64,000 nucleotides of DNA from UBA6623 sp965238125. GTDB taxonomy: Bacteria > Acidobacteriota > Terriglobia > Bryobacterales > UBA6623. Made by a program: the position numbers and the translations under genes. Location of the stretch: the NCBI GenBank assembly GCA_965238125.1, contig OZ250179.1:4092001-4156000 (forward strand), in the 5' to 3' direction. Of the stretch, positions 17,064 through 25,563 are shown piece after piece (position 1 is the stretch's first letter; every line of letters starts with the position of its first letter). The notes under the pieces were generated by a model, which was given only the letters and a program-made list of their open reading frames with translations, was not told the DNA's origin and made no database searches.

Positions 17064-18562
17064 TGCCGCCGACGCGGTCCGCGGTTCGGGACGCATTGTC
17101 CCGTATGGCGACGCGTCTGCGCGCCATGAAGCGGCTGGGAGGCCGCATCGTTCCCCTTGCGCCCGCCTGGGGCTGGGCGATGATCTGGTTTCGATCATCG
17201 TTTCTGCCCTCCCAGAACTATCTCATCATTCTTGCCATCGCGGTTGGGTTGCTGACCGGGTTGGGGTCGGTCGGATTCATCTATGTCCTGCAGGCGATCG
17301 CTGCTTTCGCAAGGGGCGAAGTCGCGTCGACCCTGGCCATTTTCGGCGACGCCGGCCTGGTATTGCTGCCCGCCATCGGCGGACTCTTCGTTGGTCCCTT
17401 GGTCGATCGCTTCGCCAAGGAGGCCAAGGGCCACGGCGTGCCCGAAGTGATGACGGCGCTGGCCACCCGCGGCGGCAAGATTCGCCCGCGCGTCGTGGCG
17501 GTCAAAGTCATGGCCTCGTCGATGACGATCGGGTTCGGAGGCACGGCGGGCCGCGAGGGACCGATGGTGCAGATCGGCTCCGCCATCGGTTCCGCCATCG
17601 GGCAATGGGCGCGGCTGGCAACGAAAAATGTGCGAACCATGGTTGCGTGCGGCGCGGCGGCCGGCGTCGCGGCGACCTTCAACGCGCCGATCGCGGGGGC
17701 GATCTTCTCACTGGAAGTCTTGATGGGCCGCATGCACACGGACTTTCTGCTGGTCCTGCTGACGTCGCTGAGTTCCTGCATTGTCGCCCGCCATTTTCTG
17801 GGGAACTATCCCGCGTTCCTGGCCCCGCCGTATGACTTGATCAGCCCCGCCGAGTTGCCGCTCTATTTCTTCATGGGAGTGGTGTTGGGATTGGCGGCGG
17901 TGGGCTACGTTCGGTTGCTTTATTGGGCCGAGGATTTCTTCGGCGACTGGAAGTTTCCCGAGTACTTGAAGCCGGCGGTCGGGGGACTGGCGGTGGGCCT
18001 GATCTTGAGGGTCTATCCGCAGGTCTACGGCACGGGCTTCCCGGCCATGGAGTCGGCGTTGTGGAATCGCTTTTCGGTGGAACTGTTGATCGCCCTGTTC
18101 TTCGCCGCGTTATGCGCCAACTTGGCGACTCTAGGATCCGGCGGGTCCGGCGGTGTATTCGCGCCGTCGCTCTATATGGGAGCGATGGCGGGCGGGGCCT
18201 ATGGCGCGCTCGTCCACCAGATCTTTCCCGATTGGACGGCCACCTCCGGCGCCTACGCCATGGTCGGGGCCGCGGCCTTTTTCGCGGCGGCGGCCAAGTC
18301 GCCCGCGACGTCGATCTTGATCCTATTCGAGATGACGGGAGACTACCGCATCATGCTGCCGGTGATGGCGGCGACGGTGGCCAGCGTTTACATTTCCCAT
18401 TGGCGGCTGTCGCACAGCATCTATACGCTGAAGCTGCACAACCGCGGAATCAGCTACCCCTACGAGCAAGAGGGCGAGGCGCCGCGCGCGATGGCTACGC
18501 CTGCCGGCGAAAGCACGGAACCCGGAGCGGCTCGCCCGCCGGAAGGCGAAGCCCGCGGGTAG
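17063..18562 (+). CDS. ClC-family chloride channel/antiporter
   Basis: 499 residues with about ten to twelve membrane helices. Anion-pathway motifs are GTAGREGPMVQIGS (gating glutamate Glu165 in GREGP), FNAPIAGAIFSLE and GSGGSGGVFAPSLYMGA. The gating glutamate means either a Cl-/H+ antiporter or a gated channel is possible. There are no C-terminal CBS domains; the tail is short and Pro/Glu-rich. It is translationally coupled to the PDZ protein upstream (TGATG overlap), which hints that the two work together at the membrane. Confidence 0.93.
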   Translation: MPPTRSAVRDALSRMATRLRAMKRLGGRIVPLAPAWGWAMIWFRSSFLPSQNYLIILAIAVGLLTGLGSVGFIYVLQAIAAFARGEVASTLAIFGDAGLVLLPAIGGLFVGPLVDRFAKEAKGHGVPEVMTALATRGGKIRPRVVAVKVMASSMTIGFGGTAGREGPMVQIGSAIGSAIGQWARLATKNVRTMVACGAAAGVAATFNAPIAGAIFSLEVLMGRMHTDFLLVLLTSLSSCIVARHFLGNYPAFLAPPYDLISPAELPLYFFMGVVLGLAAVGYVRLLYWAEDFFGDWKFPEYLKPAVGGLAVGLILRVYPQVYGTGFPAMESALWNRFSVELLIALFFAALCANLATLGSGGSGGVFAPSLYMGAMAGGAYGALVHQIFPDWTATSGAYAMVGAAAFFAAAAKSPATSILILFEMTGDYRIMLPVMAATVASVYISHWRLSHSIYTLKLHNRGISYPYEQEGEAPRAMATPAGESTEPGAARPPEGEARG

Positions 18563-18610
18563 AGGGACGCTAAAGTTGCCCGACAACAAAGCGTTGACTC
18601 CAAAAACTTT

Positions 18611-18641
18611 TTGGGCGAAGGTCGAAAACACGTTGTATAAT
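18611..18641 (+). promoter_or_regulatory. Sigma-70-type promoter for a short transcript
   Basis: A perfect -10 hexamer TATAAT is at 18636-18641, with TTGGGC at 18611-18616 as a weak -35 at 19 bp. It lies in the gap after the ClC gene and points at the hairpin/terminator unit below. Confidence 0.5.
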
Positions 18642-18644
18642 TTG

Positions 18645-18712
18645 GTCGGGATACCCACCGGTAGCGTGCTGCCGGCTCAAAGGCCGCCCTATGTGGCGGC
18701 CTTTGCTTTTCG
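18645..18712 (+). ncRNA. Candidate small RNA, about 65-70 nt
   Basis: Transcription from the TATAAT at 18636 would begin near 18646-18650 and run through hairpin 1 (CCGGTAGC / GCTGCCGG, 18658-18675, one G-U pair, small loop) and then directly into a strong terminator hairpin (18679-18704). No open reading frame with a ribosome site fits in it. Promoter, folded body and terminator within 100 bases is the layout of a stand-alone small RNA. It matches no RNA family I know. Confidence 0.45.
18679..18710 (+). terminator. Rho-independent terminator
   Basis: A 10-bp stem AAAGGCCGCC / GGCGGCCTTT with a 6-base loop (18679-18704) is followed by GCTTTT. It could end the candidate small RNA and read-through from the ClC operon, and on the other strand it lies just past the stop of the creatininase-family gene (18717). 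Confidence 0.85.
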
Positions 18713-18716
18713 ATTG

Positions 18717-19529
18717 CTACACAGGCTCTTCGGTATGAAAATCGGTCCGCTCGGGATCCGGCCGGTTCTTGAACTCACGCACCAGTTCCAAGAAACGCCC
18801 CACCACCGCCTCAAAAACGATCTTCCCTTTCTCCGGGTTCGCCAAGGTGGGGTCGCCGTGAACACCGCTCTTGCTGAAACTCGACCACTGCTCCATCAAG
18901 TTGACCGGTGAGCCCTCGACCAAGTCAAGCCACATAAAGGCCGACTCCGGCATGTTGAGGTCCTTGCGGGCCTTATCCATCTCCACCTTCGTCTCGTCAA
19001 TGTGAAGATACACTGACGTCTCGAGCTCGGCCGCGTGCGCCATGCCGCCTCGCCCGGACTCGCGGACCTCCCGAATTGTCTCGAGCGCCAGCGAGGGCCA
19101 AATAAAGCAGGCGCATACCGAGTCCGTCTCGACGTTCGTTCGCCGAGCGGCCAGCTCGAGAATCGGCATATTCGAACCGTGGCCGTCGGCGATCAGGATC
19201 CGCCGAAAACCGTGGTGCGCGACGCTCTTCGCAATGTCGGTCACGAAATGGAGCAGGTGCTCGATCCCGATGTCGATCGTGCCGGGGAAGTCCATATGGT
19301 GGGTTTCGAAACCATAGGGAATCAGCGGCAGAAGGAGAATCTCACCGTCAGCACGCTTGGCGGCTTCCTCGCAGATGTTCCAGATGAGAAAGTTGTCGGT
19401 GTCGAGCGGCAGGTGATGACCGTGGTCCTCGACCGACCCGATTGGCAGAACGACGACCGGTTGCCGATCGACAATTTCGCGAAGTTGAGGCCAACTGTAT
19501 TCTTGGTAAAGATATCCGCGGCGCGGCAT
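18717..19529 (-). CDS. Creatininase-family amidohydrolase
   Basis: 270 residues. Metal-binding motifs of the creatininase fold are GSVEDHGHHLPLDTD near residues 32-46, ILIADGHGSN, and GGMAHAAELETS, which together supply the His/Asp/Glu ligands of a binuclear centre. Members hydrolyse cyclic or linear amides (creatinine, formamidopyrimidines, or peptide modifications as in MftE). The substrate cannot be told here; no mycofactocin or riboflavin genes are nearby. It is convergent with the ClC operon, sharing the terminator region. Confidence 0.88.
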   Translation of the reverse strand: MPRRGYLYQEYSWPQLREIVDRQPVVVLPIGSVEDHGHHLPLDTDNFLIWNICEEAAKRADGEILLLPLIPYGFETHHMDFPGTIDIGIEHLLHFVTDIAKSVAHHGFRRILIADGHGSNMPILELAARRTNVETDSVCACFIWPSLALETIREVRESGRGGMAHAAELETSVYLHIDETKVEMDKARKDLNMPESAFMWLDLVEGSPVNLMEQWSSFSKSGVHGDPTLANPEKGKIVFEAVVGRFLELVREFKNRPDPERTDFHTEEPV

Positions 19530-19625
19530 GGAACTCTCCTTGACTCACCCGGTATCGGCGGGGGCGGCCCGAGCAGCTTCCTATTCTAGGCAATTCGATC
19601 GCGAACGAAGGCAGAGTTTTCCCGA

Positions 19626-20497
19626 TCACGATTGACTCGCCGAGTCGGCCCCCGGAACCGGCGGCGCCGAGGCCGAGTCGGCCGCGGTGGGAGCGGACGC
19701 TTCTCGCGGCGCGAGGGGCGCGACGACGCGGCCGAAATAGAGATTCAGCTTTTCGCGGAGGTGATCGAGCGAAACGTCGAGTTCGATGCGTCCGCTGATG
19801 GCCGGCGAGATCCGTCCGGGGATTTCGCTGACGACGATCGTCACGCAATCGCTTTCCTCGGTGACTCCGATCGCGGCTCGGTGGCGGCTGCCGAGGGTGG
19901 CGACCAGCCCCGGGTTCGTGGTCAGAGGAAGAAAGCAAGCGGCGGCGACGATGCGTTCCCGGCGGATGATGACCGCGCCGTCGTGAAGGGGCGAACGACG
20001 CTGAAAGATGCTTGCCGGCAAATCGGAAGACAGACGCGCGTCCAGCGCCACCCCGCTTTGAATAAACGTCCGCGGGCCGGTTTCCCGTTCGAGCACGATC
20101 AGCGCGCCGGTCCGCGTCCGCGCCGGCCGCGAAACCGCGAGATGACGTCCTCATACACGTCGCGGCGCAATCGGCTGAGACGCCGCGAGGGCAACACTTG
20201 CTGCGTGATTTGCCGCAATAAAGTTCGGATTTCCGGCTGGAAAATAATGATCAATACGACCAAAACATACGGGCCCGCCGCGCTCATCAATCCGTGCAGC
20301 CCTTCCAAGCCCAGCATGCCGGTCAACAGATAAAATCCGCCGATGACGGCAACGCCGACCAACACCGGCTCCGCCCGCGTGCCCCGAACGACGACGAGGA
20401 AGCGGTAAAAGAAATAACTAATCAGCAGAATTTCGACGACCGCCCGTAGTGCCGAAAGGGGTCCTTGCTCGATGGTGGTTTCGAGTCCGGCTGGCAT
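19626..20497 (-). CDS. cdaA: Diadenylate cyclase (c-di-AMP synthase), reading frame broken once
   Basis: The first frame (20497-20099) has three membrane helices (ILLISYFFYRFLVVVRG, VLVGVAVIGGFYLLTGML, YVLVVLIIIFQPEIRTLL), as in CdaA. It stops after a GC-rich stretch at about 20100-20130. The second frame resumes with TGALIVLERETG and contains the catalytic DAC motifs SPLHDGAVII and GSRHRAAIGVTEESD plus VSEIPGRIS. Together they make one normal-length CdaA, so a single-base indel in the GC-rich run has split it. Since c-di-AMP synthesis is often essential, a sequencing error is as likely as a real mutation. A Pro/Ala-rich tail ends the protein. Confidence 0.85.
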
Positions 20498-20630
20498 GGG
20501 AGTCTCTGAGATAGGCCGCCGCCGCGGTCCCTACCAGTGTAGCCAAAGGCCCTCGGTCGGCCCTGGAAAGAAAGACGATGCGGTGGCCGGCATGAGGACA
20601 GGTCGCTACCTGGGAGGACCCCTCGGTAGT

Positions 20631-20739
20631 GACAAACACTCGTGTTTGTCCCTGGAGTTTCTACATTTTTCATCCATTGGCGGTGGCATGCAGTGGGGCA
20701 GGTCTCCAGACCTGCCCTTGACAAACACTCGTGTTTGTC
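20631..20739. repeat. Palindrome cluster upstream of ftcD
   Basis: Two copies of the palindrome GACAAACACTCGTGTTTGTC (20631-20650 and 20720-20739) flank another perfect hairpin, GGGCAGGTC-TCCA-GACCTGCCC (20696-20717). The first palindrome also occurs at 8116-8135. Apart from these hairpins I see nothing in the 357-base gap 20498-20854. Confidence 0.75.
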
Positions 20740-20854
20740 CTAGTCCACAAGTCCGGACAAGCCCTCCGCTTGTCTCGGCTCGGGCCCCCACCCCAAGATT
20801 GAGGTTAGAATCATCGGCAGCGCCGGACACCCTCCGCCGCTTGCCGTCGAAACG

Positions 20855-21769
20855 ATGAAACGCCTAATCGAGTGCGTCCCCAATTTCTCCGAGGGCCGAA
20901 GCGCGGAGACAATCCACGCGATCGCGGAAGCGATCCGCTCGGTGGAAGGCGTGGGCCTACTCGACCAAAGCGCCGACGCCGATCATCATCGCTCGGTCTT
21001 CACTTTCGCCGGCGAGCCGGGAGCGGTCGGCAAAGCCGTATTGCGGGCGGCGGCCGTAGCGGTCGAGCGCATCGACCTGCGTTCCCACCGTGGTGTGCAC
21101 CCTCGCCTCGGAGCGATCGACGTGGTTCCCTTTGTCCCACTCGGGTCGACGACGCAACAAGAGTGCCTGACCCTTGCCCAACAAACCGCCGAACGACTTT
21201 GGAGCGAACTGGCTCTGCCCTGCTATCTCTACGGCGCGGCGGCGCGGCGGGAGGATCGTCGGCGCCTCGAGAACGTACGGCGCGGCGGCTTCGAGAGGCT
21301 TCGCGACGCCCTGCCCGCCGATGTCTCGCCGCGGCCCGACATCGGCGGTCCCGCGCTCCATCCCGCCGCGGGCGCGTGCGCCGTCGGAGTGCGCAAGTTT
21401 CTAATCGCCTATAACGTCTCGTTGGCGACCGAGGATCTCTCGATTGCCCGCCAAATCGCAAAGCATGTGCGGGAGTCATCCGGCGGTTTGGCGGCGGTCA
21501 AGGCCTTGGGCTTGGCGCTCGAGGGGCGCAACCGCACTCAAGTCTCGATGAATCTGACGGATTTCGAAAAGACCCGGCCTCACGAGGTTCTCGAAGCGAT
21601 TCGAACCGAGGCGCGCAGGCTGGGCGTTGCCGTTGCCGGCACGGAGTTGATCGGACTGATCCCGCGCAAGGCGCTCGAAGCCTCTCCGCCGACATTCCGC
21701 GCGACGTTTCGAGCGGAGCAAATTCTCGAGAATCGGCTGCAGGAGACCGGGTTGGGCGGCGAGCTGTGA
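20855..21769 (+). CDS. ftcD: Glutamate formimidoyltransferase
   Basis: 304 residues, equal to the formiminotransferase domain alone (no cyclodeaminase part). Blocks are ECVPNFSEGRS at the start, ADADHHRSVFTFAGEP (with the catalytic-histidine region), RSHRGVHPRLGAIDVVPFVP, and SMNLTDFEKT near the end. It moves the formimino group of N-formiminoglutamate, from histidine breakdown, to tetrahydrofolate. No other hut genes are in the window. Confidence 0.93.
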   Translation: MKRLIECVPNFSEGRSAETIHAIAEAIRSVEGVGLLDQSADADHHRSVFTFAGEPGAVGKAVLRAAAVAVERIDLRSHRGVHPRLGAIDVVPFVPLGSTTQQECLTLAQQTAERLWSELALPCYLYGAAARREDRRRLENVRRGGFERLRDALPADVSPRPDIGGPALHPAAGACAVGVRKFLIAYNVSLATEDLSIARQIAKHVRESSGGLAAVKALGLALEGRNRTQVSMNLTDFEKTRPHEVLEAIRTEARRLGVAVAGTELIGLIPRKALEASPPTFRATFRAEQILENRLQETGLGGEL

Positions 21770-21800
21770 CAGGCGTGATCGGCCGGTTGTCGCCTTGCGG

Positions 21801-22442
21801 CTAATCAATCGGGCGACGGGGAGCGAGATCAGTCAGATCCTCGAGCAAGCGGCGTTCCGATTTCGTGTAGTGCTCGGCAAAGTCCTTGTCGGCGAATCGG
21901 CGGCGGCGAGCATCGGGTGCCGCGTGCCGCAGGTGCTTGAGTTCATCGAGCAATTCTCTCCGCCGCGGTTGGGGGATGTCCCTCCACTGCCCGTAAAGGC
22001 CGCGAGCCTGCTGTCGCTTAAGGCGGGGCAGACTCTGGAAGATTTCATAACGCTCGAGCATCAACGCGCGCTGATTGGGATTCATGCGGTCGAACTCGTG
22101 CAATCGTAGCTGAATCCGCTTCCGCTCGTTCGCGGGGAGCCGCTGGAAACGCTGATTGTTGTGTAGAAAGCGCCGCCGTTGCGGAGCCGGCATGCGCATC
22201 AATCTTTCCACCAACCCAGGCCCTTGGCCGGGGCCGCCGAGCCTTCGACCCACCCCCCGTCCGCAGTCGCCGGGACGCTTGCGAGCCGGCAGCACGCCGC
22301 GGCCGGGCCCTCCGCGAGGCGGGCCTTTCCGCATCGCATCGCGAGTGGCGCGCCGAACCGCCCGATCCGCCTGCGCATCGAGACGAGGCGCGGCGCCGCC
22401 GAGCACCCAAGCCGCCCCGGTTACGATGGATCTCGTTTTCAT
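21801..22442 (-). CDS. DUF3106-type Arg-rich protein, exported
   Basis: 213 residues. A signal-like N-terminus is followed by a Gly/Pro/Arg-rich segment (~30-80), then a helical DUF3106-like region: LMRMPAPQRRRFLHNNQRFQ, LPANERKRIQLRLHEF and MNPNQRALMLERYEIFQSL. DUF3106 proteins commonly sit beside ECF sigma/anti-sigma pairs and are probably envelope proteins; function is unknown. It follows the anti-sigma-like gene by 14 bases and so belongs to the broken sigma operon. Confidence 0.7.
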   Translation of the reverse strand: MKTRSIVTGAAWVLGGAAPRLDAQADRAVRRATRDAMRKGPPRGGPGRGVLPARKRPGDCGRGVGRRLGGPGQGPGLVERLMRMPAPQRRRFLHNNQRFQRLPANERKRIQLRLHEFDRMNPNQRALMLERYEIFQSLPRLKRQQARGLYGQWRDIPQPRRRELLDELKHLRHAAPDARRRRFADKDFAEHYTKSERRLLEDLTDLAPRRPID

Positions 22443-22456
22443 CGTCCAGCCTCTCC

Positions 22457-22909
22457 TCAGCCTCCTAACGGTAAGGCATCAAAGTCGGCCAACATTTCCA
22501 AATCATCCAGTGTCTCGTGAATTTCCTCGACGTACGCAGCATCCTCGGCGATCTCGCTCGGCTCGGGAACCAAGCCGGGCTGCCTGCCGGTGATGGCCGC
22601 GGCGATCAGCACCAGCGCCGCCAGACCCACCGCGAAACTCGGCCGCCAATGCCGTGTCCATTGGGCGAACCACGGCAAATCCGCGCCGCCGCGCTCGACC
22701 TCCGCCATCAAGCGACGATCGAATCCCGCTGAGGGTTCGACTTCTTCCCACAGATCGAGCGATTCCCAAACTTGCCGCTGCTGAAGGTAGATCTCACGGC
22801 ACTCCGGCGAGCTTTCGAGAAAAGCCATCAGTTCTCGATGCTCCGAGGTTCCCTCCGCGGGGCCTCCTCGGGGATCGAGGATGATCTCCAGTGCTTGTTC
22901 GCGAGTCAT
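22457..22909 (-). CDS. Single-pass membrane anti-sigma-like protein
   Basis: 150 residues. The N-terminal ~75 residues are acidic and helical (HRELMAFLESSPECREIYLQ). One membrane helix (FAVGLAALVLIAAAITG, ~95-111) and a short acidic outer tail follow. There is no clear HxxxCxxC zinc motif. Its position between an ECF sigma gene and a DUF3106 gene, with this topology, fits an anti-sigma factor. Because the sigma gene upstream is split by the island, it may now lack both its partner and its promoter. Confidence 0.65.
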   Translation of the reverse strand: MTREQALEIILDPRGGPAEGTSEHRELMAFLESSPECREIYLQQRQVWESLDLWEEVEPSAGFDRRLMAEVERGGADLPWFAQWTRHWRPSFAVGLAALVLIAAAITGRQPGLVPEPSEIAEDAAYVEEIHETLDDLEMLADFDALPLGG

Positions 22910-22987
22910 GACACTCCTCCACGTCTTCCGCCTCTCTTCTTCCCGCCTCTTCGTTCCCGCAACGCGGCCTCCTCGGCCCCGTCCCTC

Positions 22988-23202
22988 TCAGCACGGCGTC
23001 GTCTGTTGTTCGACGGCCAGGTGGGCAAGCCTGGACCGCAGCATCTCATACGCCCGAAACAACAACGACTTCACCGCCGAAACCGAGCAACCCAGAACCT
23101 CTCCAATCTGCGCATAGTCCAACTCTTCGTACTTGTGCATCAGGACCGCCGCGCGCTGCTTCTCGGGCAGCGCCGCGATCGCGTCCCGCACGAGCTGTAA
23201 AC
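22988..23202 (-). pseudogene. ECF sigma factor, 3' half (region 4)
   Basis: About 70 codons encode sigma region 4: LVRDAIAALPEKQRAAVLMH, then a helix-turn-helix YAQIGEVLGCSVSAVKSLLF and the recognition-helix tail RAYEMLRSRLAHL. The frame enters from an IS1380 end at 23203. Joining the codons here to those ending at 50658 gives the continuous sequence EMVAETRLQLVRDAIAALPE, with the GTAAA target sequence counted once. The original gene was about 208 codons, in an operon with the anti-sigma-like and DUF3106 genes. Confidence 0.9.
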
Positions 23203-23425
23203 CAGGATTTCCATTTTGGCCCTGGCACGGTGAAAGTATACACCCGCGCTGCCCCGAATACCACGTCTTTTCGCGCTGAACCCTGCACATGACCTCCGCC
23301 GGTAGGCGCCAGGGCTGGTCCATCCGCTCACAGACGTTGATTGAGCGGGCTGAACGGCGCTCCGGCCGACACTGCTCCTTGCGAAACCTTTTGGAGCCGA
23401 AAACTGTTGATCCTCGCCCGGTCAA
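23203..23425 (-). repeat. IS1380 right-end fragment 1
   Basis: These 223 bases match the non-coding 3' end of the complete IS1380 copies (27003-27229 and 36293-36518, reversed) and stop at CCCGGTCAA, just short of where the transposase stop codon would be. The transposase gene itself is absent. The following 220 bases (to 23644) are also present after the second fragment (24684) and match nothing I recognise. Confidence 0.8.
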
Positions 23426-23644
23426 GATGGTCCATCGAGCGGCCTCCGCATGCCACGTAAAGGACGCGTCGAGTTGTTGGCTCGTCTATCTGGTGTTCGA
23501 GCCGACAGCGAGAAAGCGTTCCGAATACCTGGCGGATCTCACTCACCTTCGCGATGTGCTCGGGTCGCGATCATCGCTCGGCATAGCATTGGCTGAGTGC
23601 AGTATCGAACAGTCACGGTCCCTGATCGAACTTCGAAGACGGTG

Positions 23645-24253
23645 AGGGTAGCGCCCAGAATCGTGCGAATTTATACGCTAAGCCTTTGGCTTCGCACGAG
23701 ACTGCGGTTGAGCTGGTACTCGCCGTAGAGGAGGACGTTGTCCCACCCGATCGGGCTGATATGGGACAGTAACTCGAAGTTGAGATCGGTCCGGCCATCC
23801 GAGCCCGCCTCGCTCAAAACACGATCGATCTCCCGAATCTGCCAATAGATGATAGCTGCGAGGATGAGAAGCAGGCAGCTCGCCGCGCCGGTTTGGCGTT
23901 CGAAGTCGCGCTGATCCAGTCGGCCCAGTCGGCCGTAGTGGACGCACCGGGCGAGGGCGTGTAGCTGTTCTCCCTTGAGGAGCCCGCGTCGGATCCGCGT
24001 GCGAAGCGCCGGCTGGCTCAGGTAGTCGAGGATGAACTCGGTCTTGAAGACGCGGCCGAGCTCGCGGGTCGCTCGGTAGAAGCGATTCTTCGGCCCATGG
24101 CCTACCAGACGCTTGAGTGCGACAGACGCGGTGGTCTGGCCGCTCGCGAACGCCGCGAAGAACTGTCCGATCCTGTCCCAGTACTCTGTGATCCAATCGA
24201 GGTGGATCGAAACCTCTTAGCGTATAAATTCGCACGATTCTGGGCGCTACCCT
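23645..24253 (-). mobile_element. Tn3-type miniature inverted-repeat element (TIME), copy 1
   Basis: 609 bp bounded by perfect 38-bp inverted repeats beginning AGGGTAGCGCCCAGAATCG and ending in TACGCTAAG, the length and TAAG ending of Tn3-family repeats. The minus strand between them encodes the last ~185 residues of a Tn3-family TnpA without a start codon: WITEYWDRIGQFF, LHALARCVHYGRLGRL, LLLILAAIIYWQIREIDRVL and HISPIGWDNVLLYGEYQLN, with the stop codon inside the left repeat. It cannot move itself but carries both ends, as in Tn3-derived miniature elements. No 5-bp duplication is evident. Confidence 0.8.
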
Positions 24254-24406
24254 GGATGGAGGAGCCGGCTACCCGTTGGCCACCCACTAAAAACCCGGAA
24301 GAGCCGGATAATGAAGGTGTGGCACAAAGCATCGCGGATTCTTGGTACACCCCCCTTTCTGTCCCTGTACCATTCTGATGCGTCCTTTGTGCCAGCGGGA
24401 AATCCC

Positions 24407-24661
24407 TTAAGCCCACATGTTCTGCGTCGAGAGACCTTCCCTTCCCGCTGGTGCTGCCTGGGCACTACCTTCGGGTTCGCTCTCCTCCTGCTTCGGCTCC
24501 TCTGCGGTGGGCTCTTTTTCTGCCGGCTCTGCGGCCGGCTCGGGTTCTGCGGCCGGCATGGGTTCAGCCTCCTCGACCTGTTCCGGAGGTCCTTGGCAAC
24601 CAAGTCCGAGCAGTGCGGCCGCCACTGAACTTAGTACTAGCCACTTCGCAAACTGCCTCAT
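24407..24661 (-). CDS. Small Pro/Glu-rich lipoprotein
   Basis: 84 residues. The signal peptide (WLVLSSVAAALLGLGC) ends in a lipobox LGLGC, giving lipidation at Cys22. The rest is a low-complexity EPEPAAEPAEKEP spacer. A good ribosome site (GAGGTG) precedes the ATG. It lies between the two duplicated IS1380-end/TIME blocks, with the second IS1380 end only 22 bases upstream of its start. Function unknown; lipoproteins of this kind occur as entry-exclusion or surface proteins on plasmids, but nothing here proves that. Confidence 0.6.
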   Translation of the reverse strand: MRQFAKWLVLSSVAAALLGLGCQGPPEQVEEAEPMPAAEPEPAAEPAEKEPTAEEPKQEESEPEGSAQAAPAGREGLSTQNMWA

Positions 24662-24683
24662 AAATCACCTCTTACTGATTAAA

Positions 24684-24907
24684 CCAGGATTTCCATTTTG
24701 GCCCTGGCACGGTGAAAGTATACACCCGCGCTGCCCCGAATACCACGTCTTTTCGCGCTGAACCCTGCACATGACCTCCGCCGGTAGGCGCCAGGGCTGG
24801 TCCATCCGCTCACAGACGTTGATTGAGCGGGCTGAACGGCGCTCCGGCCGACACTGCTCCTTGCGAAACCTTTTGGAGCCGAAAACTGTTGATGCTCGCC
24901 CGGTCAA
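24684..24907 (-). repeat. IS1380 right-end fragment 2
   Basis: It is the same as the fragment at 23203 with a one-base indel and a few substitutions, followed by the same 220-base unknown stretch and the same TIME. The preceding bases are ATTAAA rather than GTAAA, so it is not another simple insertion into the same target. With copy 1 it forms a segmental duplication of about 1.05 kb, separated by the lipoprotein gene. Confidence 0.78.
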
Positions 24908-25563
24908 GATGGTCCATCGAGCGGCCTCCGCATGCCACGTAAAGGACGCGTCGAGTTGTTGGCTCGTCTATCTGGTGTTCGAGCCGACAGCGAGAAAGCG
25001 TTCCGAATACCTGGCGGATCTCACTCACCTTCGCGATGTGCTCGGGTCGCGATCATCGCTCGGCATAGCATTGGCTGAGTGCAGTATCGAACAGTCACGG
25101 TCCCTGATCGAACTTCGAAGACGGTGAGGGTAGCGCCCAGAATCGTGCGAATTTATACGCTAAGCCTTTCGCTTCGCACGAGACTGCGGTTGAGCTGGTA
25201 CTCGCCGTAGAGGAGGACGTTGTCCCACCCGATCGGGCTGATATGGGACAGTAACTCGAAGTTGAGATCGGTCCGGCCATCCGAGCCCGCCTCACTCAAA
25301 ACACGATCGATCTCCCCAATCTGCCGATAGATGATAGCTGCGAGGATGAGAAGCAGGCAGCTCGCCGCGCCGGTTTGGCGTTCGAAGTCGCGCTGATCCA
25401 GTCGGCCCAGTCGGCCGTAGTGGACGCACCGGGCGAGGGCGTGTAGCTGTTCTCCCTTGAGGAGCCCGCGTCGGATCCGCGTGCGAAGCGCCGGCTGGCT
25501 CAGGTAGTCGAGGATGAACTCGGTCTTGAAGACGCGGCCCGAGCTAGCGGGTCGCTCGGTAGA

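Noticed and set aside
23289..23645. A 118-codon open frame repeated at 24771-25127
   Set aside because: It crosses the junction between an IS1380 end and the unknown 220-bp segment; the duplication explains why both copies are open. No ribosome site or domain.
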